The notes beneath the pieces were generated by a model, which was given only the letters and a program-made list of their open reading frames with translations, made no database searches and was not told the origin of the DNA. Position numbers and translations under genes: made by a program. A stretch of DNA of 64,000 bases, from positions 11,826,001 through 11,890,000 of the forward strand of contig NC_070603.1 of assembly GCF_027172205.1 (NCBI RefSeq), in the 5' to 3' direction. This stretch comes from Podarcis raffonei. Its lineage: Eukaryota > Chordata > Lepidosauria > Squamata > Lacertidae. Below are positions 50,182 through 60,792 of the stretch, piece after piece. Position 1 is the stretch's first letter, and the number at the start of each line of letters is the position of its first letter.

Positions 50182-50714
50182 TCTCTTTCCTTTCCCTTAT
50201 CTGCGTGCGCGGAGCAGCGGTGACTCTTTGGCTCTCTCGGCTCCATCTTGGCAACTGAGTGTGGAACTATGCAACTCTGTATTCGTGCTCAGAATCTGAA
50301 CAACCTTGAGGTGTCCGGGCAAGAAACAGTAGCTCACCTTAAGGCCCACATCGAGTCCTTGGAGGGCATTGTGCCTGAGGATCATGTGATCCTCCTTGGT
50401 GGGACCCCCCTGGAAGATGATGCGGTCATTGGGCATCAGTGACCTCACAATGCTGGAGGTTACTGCACACATGCTGGGTGGTAAGGTCCCTGGCTCCCTG
50501 GCTTGTGCTGGCAAAGTGAGAGGCCAGACCACAAAGGTTGCTAAGCAAAAGAAGAAGGAGGAGGAGATTGGCCGTTCCAAGAGGCGCATGCAATACAACC
50601 GCTTCTTTCTCAACATTGTGCCAGGCTTTGGCAAGAAGAAGGGCCCCAGTGCCAACTCCTAAGCAGCACCCAGTTACCTAACAAATCTGATCTTAGCTTG
50701 GGGAAAAAGAAAAA
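50182..50714 (+). pseudogene. FAU: Processed FAU (FUBI-RPS30) pseudogene
   Basis: This is an intronless copy of the FAU mRNA. After a pyrimidine-rich start typical of ribosomal-protein (TOP) transcripts comes the ATG at 50269, then [20 protein letters not shown] and on to [20 protein letters not shown], the ubiquitin-like FUBI part. A deletion of about 8 bases at about 50438 shifts the frame. The second frame resumes with [19 protein letters not shown], the S30 part [15 protein letters not shown], then [20 protein letters not shown] and a stop at 50660-50662. It is followed by an A-rich tail (about 50704-50719) and flanked by a perfect 16-bp duplication AGAAACTGCTGCATCC (50166-50181 and 50715-50730). 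It is therefore a retrocopy made by LINE machinery, and it cannot make normal S30. The parent gene lies elsewhere. Confidence 0.96.
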
Positions 50715-50730
50715 AGAAACTGCTGCATCC

Positions 50731-51156
50731 AGGCTTGAAGGAGATAGTTTAACATAGTTCAACTCCATTTCCTTCCACTAGGCCCCACAAGATAATGCCA
50801 CACTTGGCTTGTGTTGTAACAAAAGCTGTTTATTCAGCTAAGGATACAGCTTCTGTGCTGGTGGTTATCACCTCAGGGCCTTTTGCGTGGTTCCCTTGCC
50901 CTGGTTGCTACTCCAAGAGTCTGAGTCCTCATGGGGCCTGCACAATCTTGTGCCAGATTTCCTACACTTCCTTCTGCCTTCTGAGCTCCTCCACTCCCTT
51001 TCCAGCTGGGGATGCCTCTCCTCCTGCCACCACAATTCCTGTCTTACTCCCAGCTGTTTTAAGCAAATCTCCATCAAGACCTTGTCCTTTCATTTTCCAA
51101 CTCTTTCCCCTCCTTCATGTTGTGCCAGCATGCTTTTCCTCTTCCTTCTCTCCAGC
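50731..51156. other. Intergenic DNA
   Basis: C/T-rich sequence without a recognisable gene or repeat. Open frames here are low-complexity and Ser/Pro/Leu-rich. Confidence 0.4.
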
Positions 51157-51300
51157 AGCTGGATAGCTCAGTTGGTTAGAGCATGGTGCTGATAATGCCA
51201 AGGTTGGAGGTTCAGTCACAGCTGCATATTCCTGCACTGCAGGGAGTTGGACTAGATGAACCTCAGGGTCCCTCCCATCTATATGATTCTATGTTCTATG
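51157..51300 (+). mobile_element. tRNA-Ile-derived SINE
   Basis: The head GGATAGCTCAGTTGGTTAGA, followed by GCATGGTGCTGATAATGCCA, matches the 5' half of tRNA-Ile including its GAT anticodon region. The unrelated body follows: 'agctgcatattcctgcactgcaggg', 'ttggactagatgaacctcaggg', and an 'attctatgttctatg' end. Part of the tRNA 3' half is missing. Confidence 0.8.
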
Positions 51301-51474
51301 ACCACCCTCTGATCAACCCTCGTCTTCTTAAATCCTGGACTCAGAGGCTTAGTATTTCCCCTTTTGTTAACCAGTTATCCTCTTAGTTAGCTTCCTAGGG
51401 CCATACACTCCAAGACCAACTACCCTTTATCTTTCCTCCTCTCTCACTTTCCTTTTCAGTGGTCTGGTGGCTTT

Positions 51475-51905
51475 GATAGGAAGCTGCCTTTTACTGAGTC
51501 AAACCATTTGGTCCATCCAGCTCAGTATGGTCAATACTTGGCTGGCAGTGACTCTCCACAGTTCCAGGCTGGTGACATTCCCACACTACCTAGAGAGCCA
51601 GTGTGGTGTAGTGGTTAAGAGCGGTAGACTCATAATCTGGTGAACTGGGTTCGCTTCCCTGCTTCTCCACATGCAGCTGCTGGGTGACCTTGGGCCAGTC
51701 ACACTTCTTTGAAGTCTCTCAGCCCCACACACCTCACAGAGTGTTTGTTGTGGGGGAGGAAGGGAAAAGAGAATGTTAGCCACTTTGAGACTCCTTCGGG
51801 AAGTGATAAAGCGGGATATCAAATCCAAACTCCTCTTCTTCTACTGGGGACTGGATCATGGACCTTCTGCACACAAGACAGCTGCTCTGCCACTGAGCTC
51901 CAGCC
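51475..51905 (-). mobile_element. tRNA-Ala-derived SINE, split by another SINE
   Basis: The two halves are 51475-51592 ('ataggaagctgccttttactgag', 'ggtccatccagctcagtatgg', 'ctggcagtgactctccac') and about 51842-51905 ('tggggactggatcatgg', 'gctgctctgccactgagctc'). They are collinear with the SINE at 48107 once the insertion at 51593-51841 is removed, so this element was there first. Confidence 0.8.
51593..51841 (+). mobile_element. tRNA-derived SINE (GAGAGCCAGTGTGG type), nested
   Basis: It begins GAGAGCCAGTGTGGTGTAGT with 'ggttaagagcggtagactc' (A-box region) and 'ggtgaactgggttcgcttc' (B-box region). The body includes 'ctgctgggtgaccttgggccag' and 'ctcacagagtgtttgttgtggg'. It ends 'cgggatatcaaatccaaactcctcttctt'. 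It is complete and lies inside the Ala-type SINE. The last 12 bases of the window may start another copy. Confidence 0.85.
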
Positions 51906-52251
51906 TTCTGGTTCTCTGCAGGTGCTAACAAGTTTTGGGCTATCCCTGTGACCAATATACTCCACTAACCTTCCAGTGAGAATGCTGCAACTCCCATTAT
52001 CCCCACTACCAGCACCACACACTGCTTATACTGAGAGATACTTCACATGTAACAAGAAACAATAACAGAGAATCTATATGCAACCCCAATTTAAGCTTGA
52101 GAAAGCTTTTTTCTATTTAAGGGATGTATTCCTGCATGGGCAACCTCCTGGAAGGCCAGTGGTAGGAAGAACCAGAGCAAAAAGTGGGTGGAGTGTGGGA
52201 ATGTTCAGGGAGGCAGAAGAGGATATATTGTTTAATAGTATTCTTAGCAAC

Positions 52252-52798
52252 TTGTGCTAGCAAGTTCTATAATTTAGCAGAGTAACATTCCCTTTTTAAA
52301 CTTACACAGTGGATAACTTGTTGCCAGGCTTGCTTAAGCCTCTAAAATAAGTTTCCTGGTAATTTCCCTTTATTCCCTCCTAAAAAGAATAGACACGACA
52401 CAGTCTTGTATAAAAGGTATAAAATAGTTTACTCACACATTCTGTTCACAGATGGATCCCAGAAGGCAGACTTAAGTCACAAAATCTATACACTTGGAAT
52501 CTATCCCATAAGGAGGTAGTTTCTTTGTCCTCTCTTGGCTGGAGGCCAAGAGAGCATCTCAGGCTAAGGAGATGTTGCTTCTTTGAGGAATGGAGTCAGA
52601 GAGAGAGAGATGGTTGCCTGTCCTGTGCTATTTTGTTACCTGCACATATAAGGTCATGCCCACCTCTGGTCACATGTAGAGGAAGTTTGTCGCAGCCCAG
52701 GAGGAAACAGGAAGTTTATCTATTGGCTGGACAAACATCCCTCTCTAGGAATGTTGTATTTGACTGCTCTGTGTTTCACATTCAACATGGAGTAACAG
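52252..52798 (-). mobile_element. Solo LTR-like repeat, family uncertain
   Basis: Read on the minus strand this looks like a long terminal repeat: a TG-type start region, CAACCATCTCTCTCTCTCTG, a promoter-like middle and poly(A)-signal-like sequence late in the element. It resembles the repeats at 57417-57945 and at the right edge of the window, shown by shared blocks such as GAGCAGTCAA(A/G)TACAACAT and TGGGCATGACC. No internal retroelement coding region is attached. It is a broken fossil; the ends are approximate and no duplication was confirmed. Confidence 0.5.
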
Positions 52799-54023
52799 AT
52801 GGACCACATTCCAGCCACCCAAAAACCTGAGGTTTTGCACCTCATGCATACACCTTGCCATCCCTGCAATCACGAGGCATCATCACAGTTCAGGGACACA
52901 CTGCATCCAGCAAGAGTGATGGAGTGAGGCACAAAACATGGACGGGGAAGGATGTGCCTTTGGGAGGATCCCAATGGCCATATGGAGAGGCTTGATGGGG
53001 GTCGTATTTGGCCCCCAGGCCTGAGGTACATGCACCCATGCTTTAGGCGAATATACAAAGATTACATTTGCATGAGTTCTTGATATGAGTGCAGAATCTT
53101 CCACACCCATACTACAGTTCTCTGCAGTGAAGATGTACAAGTTTTCCTTTTACTTAATGGCCTTGGACCAGAAAAAGAGAACCCTGAAATACTTGTGTTT
53201 CTTTTTCTTCATAACCTGTGAAGTGGTTAATTAAGAATAATTTAGTCCTTTTGAGGAAAGGACATTTCCACAAGGGACACGGTTGCATAAACACAATGTC
53301 TATTTTATTGGACTTCCATCAGTTTTGATTCTGTTTGATGAATGGCTTTTGGCAAATGACAAATTTATACTCACATATAAAAACTGAGATTCTGAGGGAA
53401 ATGTTGTGAATGTCTGAAAATAGATACACATTTTACCATTTGTCCAACATACACCATTGAATACTGATAGTTCACTGAGTTTTTGGACATTTACAAAACA
53501 TGACCAGTCCCAGACAGTAGCATGCATTTTGAACAAACTGTGTTTTGAGTTAATTGCAGTTTTAAAAAAGCATTTTAAACTGCTTTTTCAAAGACAGCCT
53601 CATATACAATCCATGACAGTAGTGCAATGTGGAGATTCCTAAACCTCCATGACTATCAGGATGCGTCTGTTCAGAGGGAGCTGTGCATCAGCTGATGAAA
53701 GGTCTTCTGAGACTGCTTGGGCCTCCAGCGTCAAAGACAGATCAAGGAGCACACCCAAACTGCAAACATTCTTCTTAGTAGGTGTCCAGTTCTGTCTAGA
53801 ACAGGTTGAATGCCACGACTCCCATGTAATATGTTAATGATTGCTGCAAAAGGATAAGGCTGCTGGACTGTCTCAAAGACCTCAGCTTTGTAAATGAGCA
53901 GACAATTTCTTCTGTGCGGTTTGGTGCCTCAAGAATTGTAGTAGATTAGTATTTTTTGTTGTCTTGTAATGTGCAACTTTACTTCTATCACTATTTGTAG
54001 TAAATAAAAATGTATTAAAACTA
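52799..54023. other. Intergenic DNA with a hAT-like fragment
   Basis: The piece around 52975-53042 ('gatgggggtcgtatttggcccccaggcctgaggt') resembles the right end of hAT/Charlie-type MITEs. The rest, including 53640-53840, is not identified. Confidence 0.4.
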
Positions 54024-54399
54024 TATCTATCTATCTATCTATCATCTATCTATCTATCTATCTATCTATCATCATCTATCATCTATCTATCTATCATCTA
54101 CAGTGGTACCTCGGGTTACATATGCTTCAGGTTACATATGCTTCAGGTTACAGACTCCGCTAACCCAGAAATAGTACCTCGGGTTAAGAACTTAGCTTCA
54201 GGATGAGAACAGAAATCGTGCAGCGACAGCGCAGTGGCAGCAGGAGGCCCCATTAGCTAAAGTGTTGCTTCAGGTTAAGAACAGTTTCAGGTTAAGAATG
54301 GACCTCCAGAACGAATTAAGTACTTAACGTGAGGTACCACTCTATCTATCTATCTATGTATCATCTATCTATCTATCTACCTATCTATCTATCTATCTA
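54024..54399. repeat. (TATC)n array interrupted by a MITE
   Basis: TATC/ATC tetranucleotides extend over 54024-54100 and resume at 54343-54399. The array is split by the mariner-type element at 54101. Confidence 0.92.
54101..54342. mobile_element. Tc1/mariner-type MITE
   Basis: It has terminal inverted repeats CAGTGGTACCTCGGGTTA... and ...GAGGTACCACTC and is flanked by TA on both sides (54099-54100, 54343-54344), the mariner target duplication. The interior repeats the 'ttcaggtta' motif and contains no transposase. At 242 bp it is compact and fairly well preserved. Confidence 0.85.
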
Positions 54400-54412
54400 G
54401 GTTATGCTAAGG

Positions 54413-54462
54413 TAGGGGTGGGTAACCTGTAGCCCTCTGAGGTGTTGCTGGGCAGTGTGAAG
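54413..54462. repeat. hAT-like MITE fragment
   Basis: AGGGGTGGGTAACCTGTAGC followed by CCTCTGAGGTGTTGCTGGGC matches the left arm of the reptile 'gccctccagatgttgctgga' foldback family. A similar remnant is at about 59505-59537. Confidence 0.55.
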
Positions 54463-54605
54463 CCAGAAATTATACGTTTTCCTAGTTACACATAAAAGAC
54501 AGCTGTGATCTCTTAAGTCAAAAGTATTTTAGTTTCCCCTTTTCGCTGAAAATTCCTGCTTTCTGTATCACATTTTCTTAAAGCTAGTGTTTTTTTGCTT
54601 TTGCT

Positions 54606-54642
54606 TTTGCGCGCGCGTGCGCGCACACACACACACACACAA
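54606..54642. repeat. (CG/CA) dinucleotide repeat
   Basis: GCGCGCGCGTGCGCGC passes into about nine CA units, an alternating purine-pyrimidine run of Z-DNA type. Confidence 0.8.
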
Positions 54643-55079
54643 ACTTATCTATAGGGAAGGTTCATGTCACTGTGAAGGATGACACCAAAAAGGACCATAA
54701 AGGGCATTAAATGGAGCAGACACAGTCCACAGCCTTCTAGTTGGCCCTTATTTAAAACATGCACATGATGTATCCCCACATATTAATATCATGTCCCATA
54801 TTGCTGTCCTGGGCCAATAACTTTTAGTTTCTTGTCCATTTTTAACACAGAAATGTGGCAGGGCTGGAGCTACTAGAGATGTAGGACCATTACCATAAAG
54901 ACCTGTTTGCTTGGCTGAATTTCCCATTCCAGAGCTGAGAATTGGCTTGCATCCAAGGGTGCCCTTTCGTTACCATCAAGTTTTCTCTGCTCATGGAAGG
55001 GTTGTGTGAGGAAGGTGATCCCAAATTCATCTCATTCACAATAACTTTTTGATAGCCCATTAGAGTTCACCCTCCATCC

Positions 55080-55080
<1 letters not shown>

Positions 55081-55124
<44 letters not shown>

Positions 55125-55340
55125 GTCGTTTAGTCGTGTCCGACTCTTCGTGACCCCATGGACCAGAGCACGCCAGGCACTTCTGTCTTCCACTGCCTCC
55201 CACAATTTAGTCAAATTCATGTTAGTAGCTTCGAGAACACTATCCAACCATCTCGTCCTCTGCCATCCCCTTCTCCTTGTGCCCTCCATCTTTCCCAACA
55301 TCAGGGTCTTTTCCAGGGAGTCTTCTCTTCTCATGAGGTG
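55081..55340 (-). mobile_element. RTE-BovB LINE, short 3' end
   Basis: This is a second BovB 3' fragment in the same orientation as the one at 40888. The minus-strand frame gives MRREDSLEKTLMLGKMEGTR, then RRGWQRTRWLDSVLEATNMN and WRALVHGVTKSRTRLND, the very C-terminus of the BovB ORF, uninterrupted in this short piece. A GTT (CAA) tail of 14 units at 55081-55122 ends it. It is strongly 5' truncated and cannot move on its own. Confidence 0.9.
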
Positions 55341-55918
55341 CGTCCTAGAAAGCCCATTGTTCTAATGCAACCTCATTCATGACCTCTCTAGATGGCCTTA
55401 GGCAAGGTATCATTTCTCAACCTCAAACCCTTACAAGATCAAAAGCAATACTGACCTACCGGTACTTTACAGGGTTGCTGTAAGGATTACTATAATATTG
55501 CATGTGGAACATTAAAAATATTCTGAATGACTGGGGAAATGAGGAAGGTGTCCCGGGCAAGTTCAGATAAATGAATCCAATGACTATCATGCTAGGTGAT
55601 TTTACCTTCATTATGAAGACCATCACCCTGCTTTCAGAGCCAGATCTTAGAGGAGAACTGAATGAAGAACTGCTGTTTATTACCTTCAGCATCCAACCTC
55701 CAAATCATTGTGATTGGAGTGGCCTCAGGACACAATTCACTGTGATTTCTAACTAGACCTATCTATCTATTTAAATATAAAATCCCCTCCCCACAACTCT
55801 TCAGCCCTTCCCTCTCCTCTGCATCTCTTCTGCTTTCTAGCTCTGGGAGTTCCCCCAATCAGTTTGATTTTATTTCTCAGAAAAAGAAAGGTAAAAGAAA
55901 GGAAAAGAAAAGGTGATC

Positions 55919-56000
55919 TATATCTCTATCTATCTATCTATCTATCTATCATCTATCTATCTATCTATCTATCATCTATCTATCATCTACCTATCTATCT
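55919..56000. repeat. (TATC)n microsatellite
   Basis: CTAT units with ATC interruptions, the second such array within 2 kb. It is the source of Ile/Tyr/Leu/Ser-repeat open frames. Confidence 0.92.
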
Positions 56001-56188
56001 CAAGGCTGTTAGACACCTTGTTAATGGTTTACATTTTGGATCACTACAGCATCTCTCAAGGATTGTTCTTCTCAATTTACATGACACATGACACAAAGAA
56101 GTTGATTGAACCAACTAACTGTGTTGCTTCCCAGGTACATTTTTTTAACCAGAACTTTTGTAGAAGACTTCAGATAGTGACTGTTACA

Positions 56189-56290
56189 TTAAGGCTGCAA
56201 TCCTATATACACACTTCCCCTTGGGAGTACTGTAAGCCTTGTTCAACTCAACTAGACTTACCTATTAGTAGACAAACATAGGACTGAGAC
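56189..56290. repeat. ~85-bp interspersed repeat copy
   Basis: AAGGCTGCAATCCTATATAC at the left and AGACAAACATAGGACTGAGA at the right, with 'gttcaactcaactagacttacc' between. Clear but diverged. Confidence 0.7.
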
Positions 56291-57416
56291 GTAGGCTATT
56301 AGATATTTGTGCACCACTATCCTTCTCTTTCTAAAATATCCATATACTTTTTCAGTCCTGGTGCAACATCTTCCAAATGTTGAGGGACTAAAGTGAGCAA
56401 GAAGCTGGTGGAGGACTTTTTTTTTTTAACATCAGAAGAGACTCTTGTTAAACCCAGGTGATATTTCAGTTCATGAAGACAAGGAAGAAGGCCAGTGGAG
56501 AATTTTAACATTACGCTAGAGACAGGAGTAGCCAAGGACTTCACAAATTTATATTTTTGTATTGGATCTATAAAGCCAAGACAGGAGGGAATTCCAGAAT
56601 GCATTGTAGGCTGGTGTCTGCTTCCAGTCTTCATAGATCCACGTGGATTGGAGAAATGTGTGTGTTAGATTATACATATATTTTAAAAAATAACCTCATG
56701 TCTACAAAAATATTAATGTGCACCTGAGAGACGTGGAGGAATCATTTGGCAAGCACCTGTCCAGCAAACTCTTCCCCACTCCTGTTTTTACACCTTCTAA
56801 ATTTCTGATCAAGAATGTCTTCTGGCCTTGAATTCCACTTTTGTTATGAGGCATGAAATAGTAAACCAATATACATATACTGTTTAGTACACATATTGAT
56901 GTGTGTGTGCGAATCACACATATTTATGCAAGGACTGATACGATGTTGGGCAGTTTAGGTGACAAAATCATTTCCTGCAACTAGCAGTCTAGGAACAATT
57001 GGAGTATAAATAGGTTTTATAAGGATCCAAAATCTACCATATTTGTCTGGTATGACATGATGTAATCTTTCCATGCAGTGTCCCTCAAACTGATGGATGT
57101 TTTCCAGGTGGGGAAAAGGCAATATATGTTCCAACATTGCTGACGTAAGGCTCAGTCTAGGAATGCTATGAAACAGGTGGAAACATCCATCTATTTTAGT
57201 AATTTAGGCACTTGTGCTTAAAGCTGAGTTGGCATTATCAAATAGAACTGTGGCTTCATGTGGCTCAAACTTATATTTAGTAATAATAACTGGAGCAGTC
57301 AACTTTAGTTGATTAATGAGTGCAAAGCACCAAAAGCATGCTCCAGCACTCCTACACTGGGATGTGATTAGATGTTAGCAGAGGAGATATTTATTAGCTA
57401 TTATCCTTCCTTCCTC

Positions 57417-57945
57417 ATGTTTGTAAGTTCAGCAGAGTGCCATACCTTTGCAGCATTAAATGGGAAGCTTAGATTGGCTAGTTTTAGCATTTTAGTTTAA
57501 GTAAACCTGGATGCCTTAAGGCAGACTGGATTTCCCTGGTATTTCCCCCTTAAAACAATAATCACACAAACCATCTTGTAAAATATAACAATACCTTTTC
57601 CTCACTCAGAATACTTGTTGAAGAGTAACAGAGCAGCTTTGTTCAGGGAAGCTTAAAATGGTAATTCAGTTACAAAGACATACTTAAGTCTAACTTAAGT
57701 GGAGTCTGAACATGGAGCTCAGACTTAGCAGATGCTTTTACATTGCCAGTATGGTGATGAGAGCAAGGAAGGAAGAGCAAGAGAGGAAGAGAACGTGTCC
57801 AGGCAGGTAGGAGAATATATATATATATGGTAGCTACGCCCTACTCCTGCCAGGGCAGTGTGAGAGTGTCTCTCACAGAGTCTTCTCTAGGAAACTTACA
57901 GGAAACTCTGTGAGATTTAGTTCCTATCATGTGCCCATCTAGCAT
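57417..57945 (-). mobile_element. Solo LTR-like repeat, family uncertain
   Basis: It resembles the element at 52252: same orientation, a TATA run (57816-57827), the shared 'gacttaagt' and 'accagggaaat' blocks in similar order, and a similar end (ACTCTGCTGAACTTA). The word CATGT next to both ends might be a 5-bp duplication, but it is short and uncertain. No internal coding part; a fossil solo repeat. Confidence 0.45.
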
Positions 57946-58623
57946 AATATGAATTGTTGGCTTTGACTGAATTTTAAATCTCTGTTCTCATATCCTGAAC
58001 AGCTACTCAAGGTGGCAGGTATAGTTGAAGATCCCAAAACCCAATAAATAAAAACCAGAACATGTGATTAAAAACATAGGAAATATGTTTTGGCCTTTCT
58101 CAGCAAGTAAAATTCCTTATTTTGCATTGATACTTCAATGTCTTGATATTTTCCTCTTTACCATACATGTTAAAAAGTCATTTTCAGTATAGTAAAAAAC
58201 AAACAAACCACCTTTGCTTCTGTTGAAAAGCTTTTCATTTTGAATCCAGTGTAATATCAAATCTACTTCTACCCAGCAACCATTGGCTGCTGCTTCTTCT
58301 ACATCGATCATCTCATGTCTTATTGGAAGATTGACTTTTCCTTGGAAAATGTTCTCCTTCCCCTTCTGTGCTGTCTTTATGTCAACATGAAATACCATCT
58401 ACTGTAATTCCTTTCTTCTTTGGCATCCTGTTAAACATTTTGTGGCCTGCCTAGTTTTTGCTTGATAGGCTGTCCTCTGGTCATCCACATCTCCTTGAAT
58501 CAGAATATTATGTATCTACACAACAGCAAATTGCTTCAGAAAGTGATGAACATTCTCCCAAGCCATTTTTGTTGTTGTTGCTTACTTTTGGTTCTGTTGT
58601 GTGACCAATGCCAGATCCCCCGC
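57946..58623. other. Intergenic DNA
   Basis: A/T-rich sequence without a recognised gene or repeat. Confidence 0.4.
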
Positions 58624-58738
58624 CTGATACCCTCCAAATATTTTGTACTACAACTCCCAACAGCCCAAGCCAACACAAAAGCTGGATGGGGCTGCTGGGA
58701 CATGTAGTAGAAGACATCTGGAAGGCACTAGGTTGGCA
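58624..58738. repeat. hAT-like MITE copy
   Basis: 'ataccctccaaatattttgtactacaactccca' on the left and 'gggacatgtagtagaagacatctggaaggcac' on the right form inverted arms of the family seen at 2225. Arms are moderately diverged. Confidence 0.65.
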
Positions 58739-58811
58739 AGGGCTGTATTAAGCACAACTGAAGAGTTCTGAAGTCCATATTAGGGTAATTAATTTATTAG
58801 GCCAGACTGAA

Positions 58812-58852
58812 TAGTAATAGTAATAGTAGCAGCAGCAGCAGTAGTAATAGTA

Positions 58853-58893
<41 letters not shown>
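58812..58893. repeat. (AGT)n/(AGC)n/(AAT)n compound microsatellite
   Basis: AGT and AGC units pass into about thirteen AAT units, explaining the poly-Tyr minus-strand frame. Confidence 0.92.
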
Positions 58894-58894
<1 letters not shown>

Positions 58895-58994
58895 TATTGC
58901 ATTAGCCCAGCTTTTTTTCTCCAAGGAACTCAAGGTAGTGCACATGGTTCTTCCTGCCCTAATCCCCACAACAACCCTGTGAGATAAGTTAGGC

Positions 58995-59130
58995 CAGGCA
59001 TGGCCAAACTTGGCCCTCCAGCTGTTTTGGGACTACAACTCCCATCATCCCTAGCTAACAGGACCAGTGGTCAGGGGTGATGGGAATTGTAGTCCCAAAA
59101 CAGCTGGAGGGCCAAGTTTGGCCATGCCTG
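58995..59130. mobile_element. hAT-type foldback MITE, young
   Basis: The left arm starts CAGGCATGGCCAAACTTGGC and the right arm ends with its complement. Over about 54 bp the arms differ at only two positions, around a short centre with 'aggaccagtggtcagg'. The heptamer GTTAGGC lies immediately left (58988-58994) and 4 bp to the right (59135-59141), consistent with an 8-bp hAT target duplication slightly altered. Confidence 0.85.
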
Positions 59131-60696
59131 CTGGGTTAGGCTGACAGGCAATGACTGGCACAGGGTCACCCAGTAAGCTTCATGGCCAAGTGAATATCAC
59201 AACATCAAATTTTAGTTGATTATTTTACCTTTGGCAGAAGAATAGTATAACGGATTAGAATGGTAAAGTGGTAGGCGCTAGATTAAAAGATGATCCACTG
59301 GATTTCCAGGAAGAAGATACAAGAAGTGAAGAATATAAATTGCATTTCCCCCAACAATAATTTCAATGTTAGACAATTGAGCATGTTAGGCTTTGAACAT
59401 TTATGGCTGACGAAGGCCATGAATGGACAAACAACGTACAGGGTCAAATCAGTTGTTTTGGTAAAACAACCGTCTCATGCACCTTCACTATTCTCCATAG
59501 TAGAGATAGGAAACTTGTGGCCCTCTAGATGTTGTTAGAAATAAGTTAAGAGATCCTGTGTAAGTAGAACCGATTGGGAACGGCATGAGGAAAGGGGTGA
59601 GGTGAAGAAAAGATATCTCAAAAACCAGTTCTGCATTTTAATTAGTAAGGCAGGATTCCCTGGGAGCTTCCATTTAATCTAAACTCCATTTAATTCAAAT
59701 GTAAAAATAATTGACAAAAATAAAGGCCTTCTATCCAACGTGAACTGAAACAGATGAGCAATAAAAACCCGCAGGTCTTTTAGGGAGTTTTCTGGGCAAG
59801 CTTCTGAGAAGGTCTAACTATCCGAGATAAATATTAGCTGGGATATTCGCCACCACCGATGGTGAATGTGCGATGCCATGTTGAGTGGCCAACGGTCTGT
59901 GCGGGCTAATAAAGGCTGGAGATCCGGTCAATTAAAGGGATGGTGAGAGTGAGTGCCCTGTGTGTACAGGCAACCACGCATTAGGTCACTGGTGGTGCCT
60001 GCAATGCATTATAGACCTGAACTCAGATTTGGTAGAGAAGCTATTTTGATCTGCACGGGAAGACTCGTGGGGGGCGGGGAGCCTCAGAGCAGCTCACAAT
60101 GGAGACATTTCTTTGGGGAAAGTGTAGAAAGAGGAAGACGAACGGTTGGACTCCCTTCCATGGTGGTTTACGAAGTCTGAGCAGGAGGTATGCAGCCATT
60201 TTTTGTTGTTCCAGCAGCCGCACAAACCACGGAAAGAATTCAAGAAGGGTTTTTGCTCTGCAGTTCGTCCAGCCCCTTCACCCGCCCCGAGAGGCTGCGG
60301 CTTACAACCATGTCGGTAAACTGATCAGCCAAATAATATTTTGGTGGGGATGATGGGGGTATCACCATATTCTTTATTAGACGGTTGCTTTGAGTTGCTT
60401 GGCGTCTTGACTCGCGCTTTCCACCACTTGGCCACCGACCACAGTTTGTTTTGGAATGTGCTTTCCTTTCACACCCCTTTGCACACACTTCTCTGCGATA
60501 TTTGCGATATTTCTCTCTTGCAACCCACCCACCCTTTTTATTAAATATAGAGAGGTCCTTTCTTTCCAGATGGTCCGGATGCAATGTTTTAGACGCTTTG
60601 GCATGGGTTTCAGTTTGAAGATTTAAACAAAAATATAGATGGGATCAGGGATCATTCCTTGTCAAACTAAAGAAGCGTAGTCGAAAGTGATTGGCT

Positions 60697-60792
60697 TTAG
60701 TGATATTCAGAGCAGACCCACTGAAATGAATGGACACGATTAACTTGATTTCAATGGGTTTACTTTGAACAGGACTCAACTGAACCCAATCC
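60697..60792. repeat. Short foldback interspersed repeat
   Basis: 'agcagacccactgaaatgaatgg' is followed by 'gatttcaatgggtttacttt', imperfect inverted halves, then 'aggactcaactgaacccaat'. This is a common lizard repeat type related in style to the ~85-bp family but distinct from it. Confidence 0.6.

Larger units (their letters stand above)
55341..57416. other. Intergenic DNA
   Basis: No gene is seen. It contains TATC/ATC arrays at 55919-56000 and an ~85-bp interspersed repeat at 56189-56290. Other segments are unassigned. Confidence 0.4.

Noticed and set aside
50197-50655. 152-codon minus-strand open frame
   Set aside because: It is the antisense of the FAU retropseudogene; no independent evidence supports a gene.
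58748-58969. Tyr/Cys-rich minus-strand frame
   Set aside because: It is a translation of the AAT/AGT/AGC compound microsatellite.
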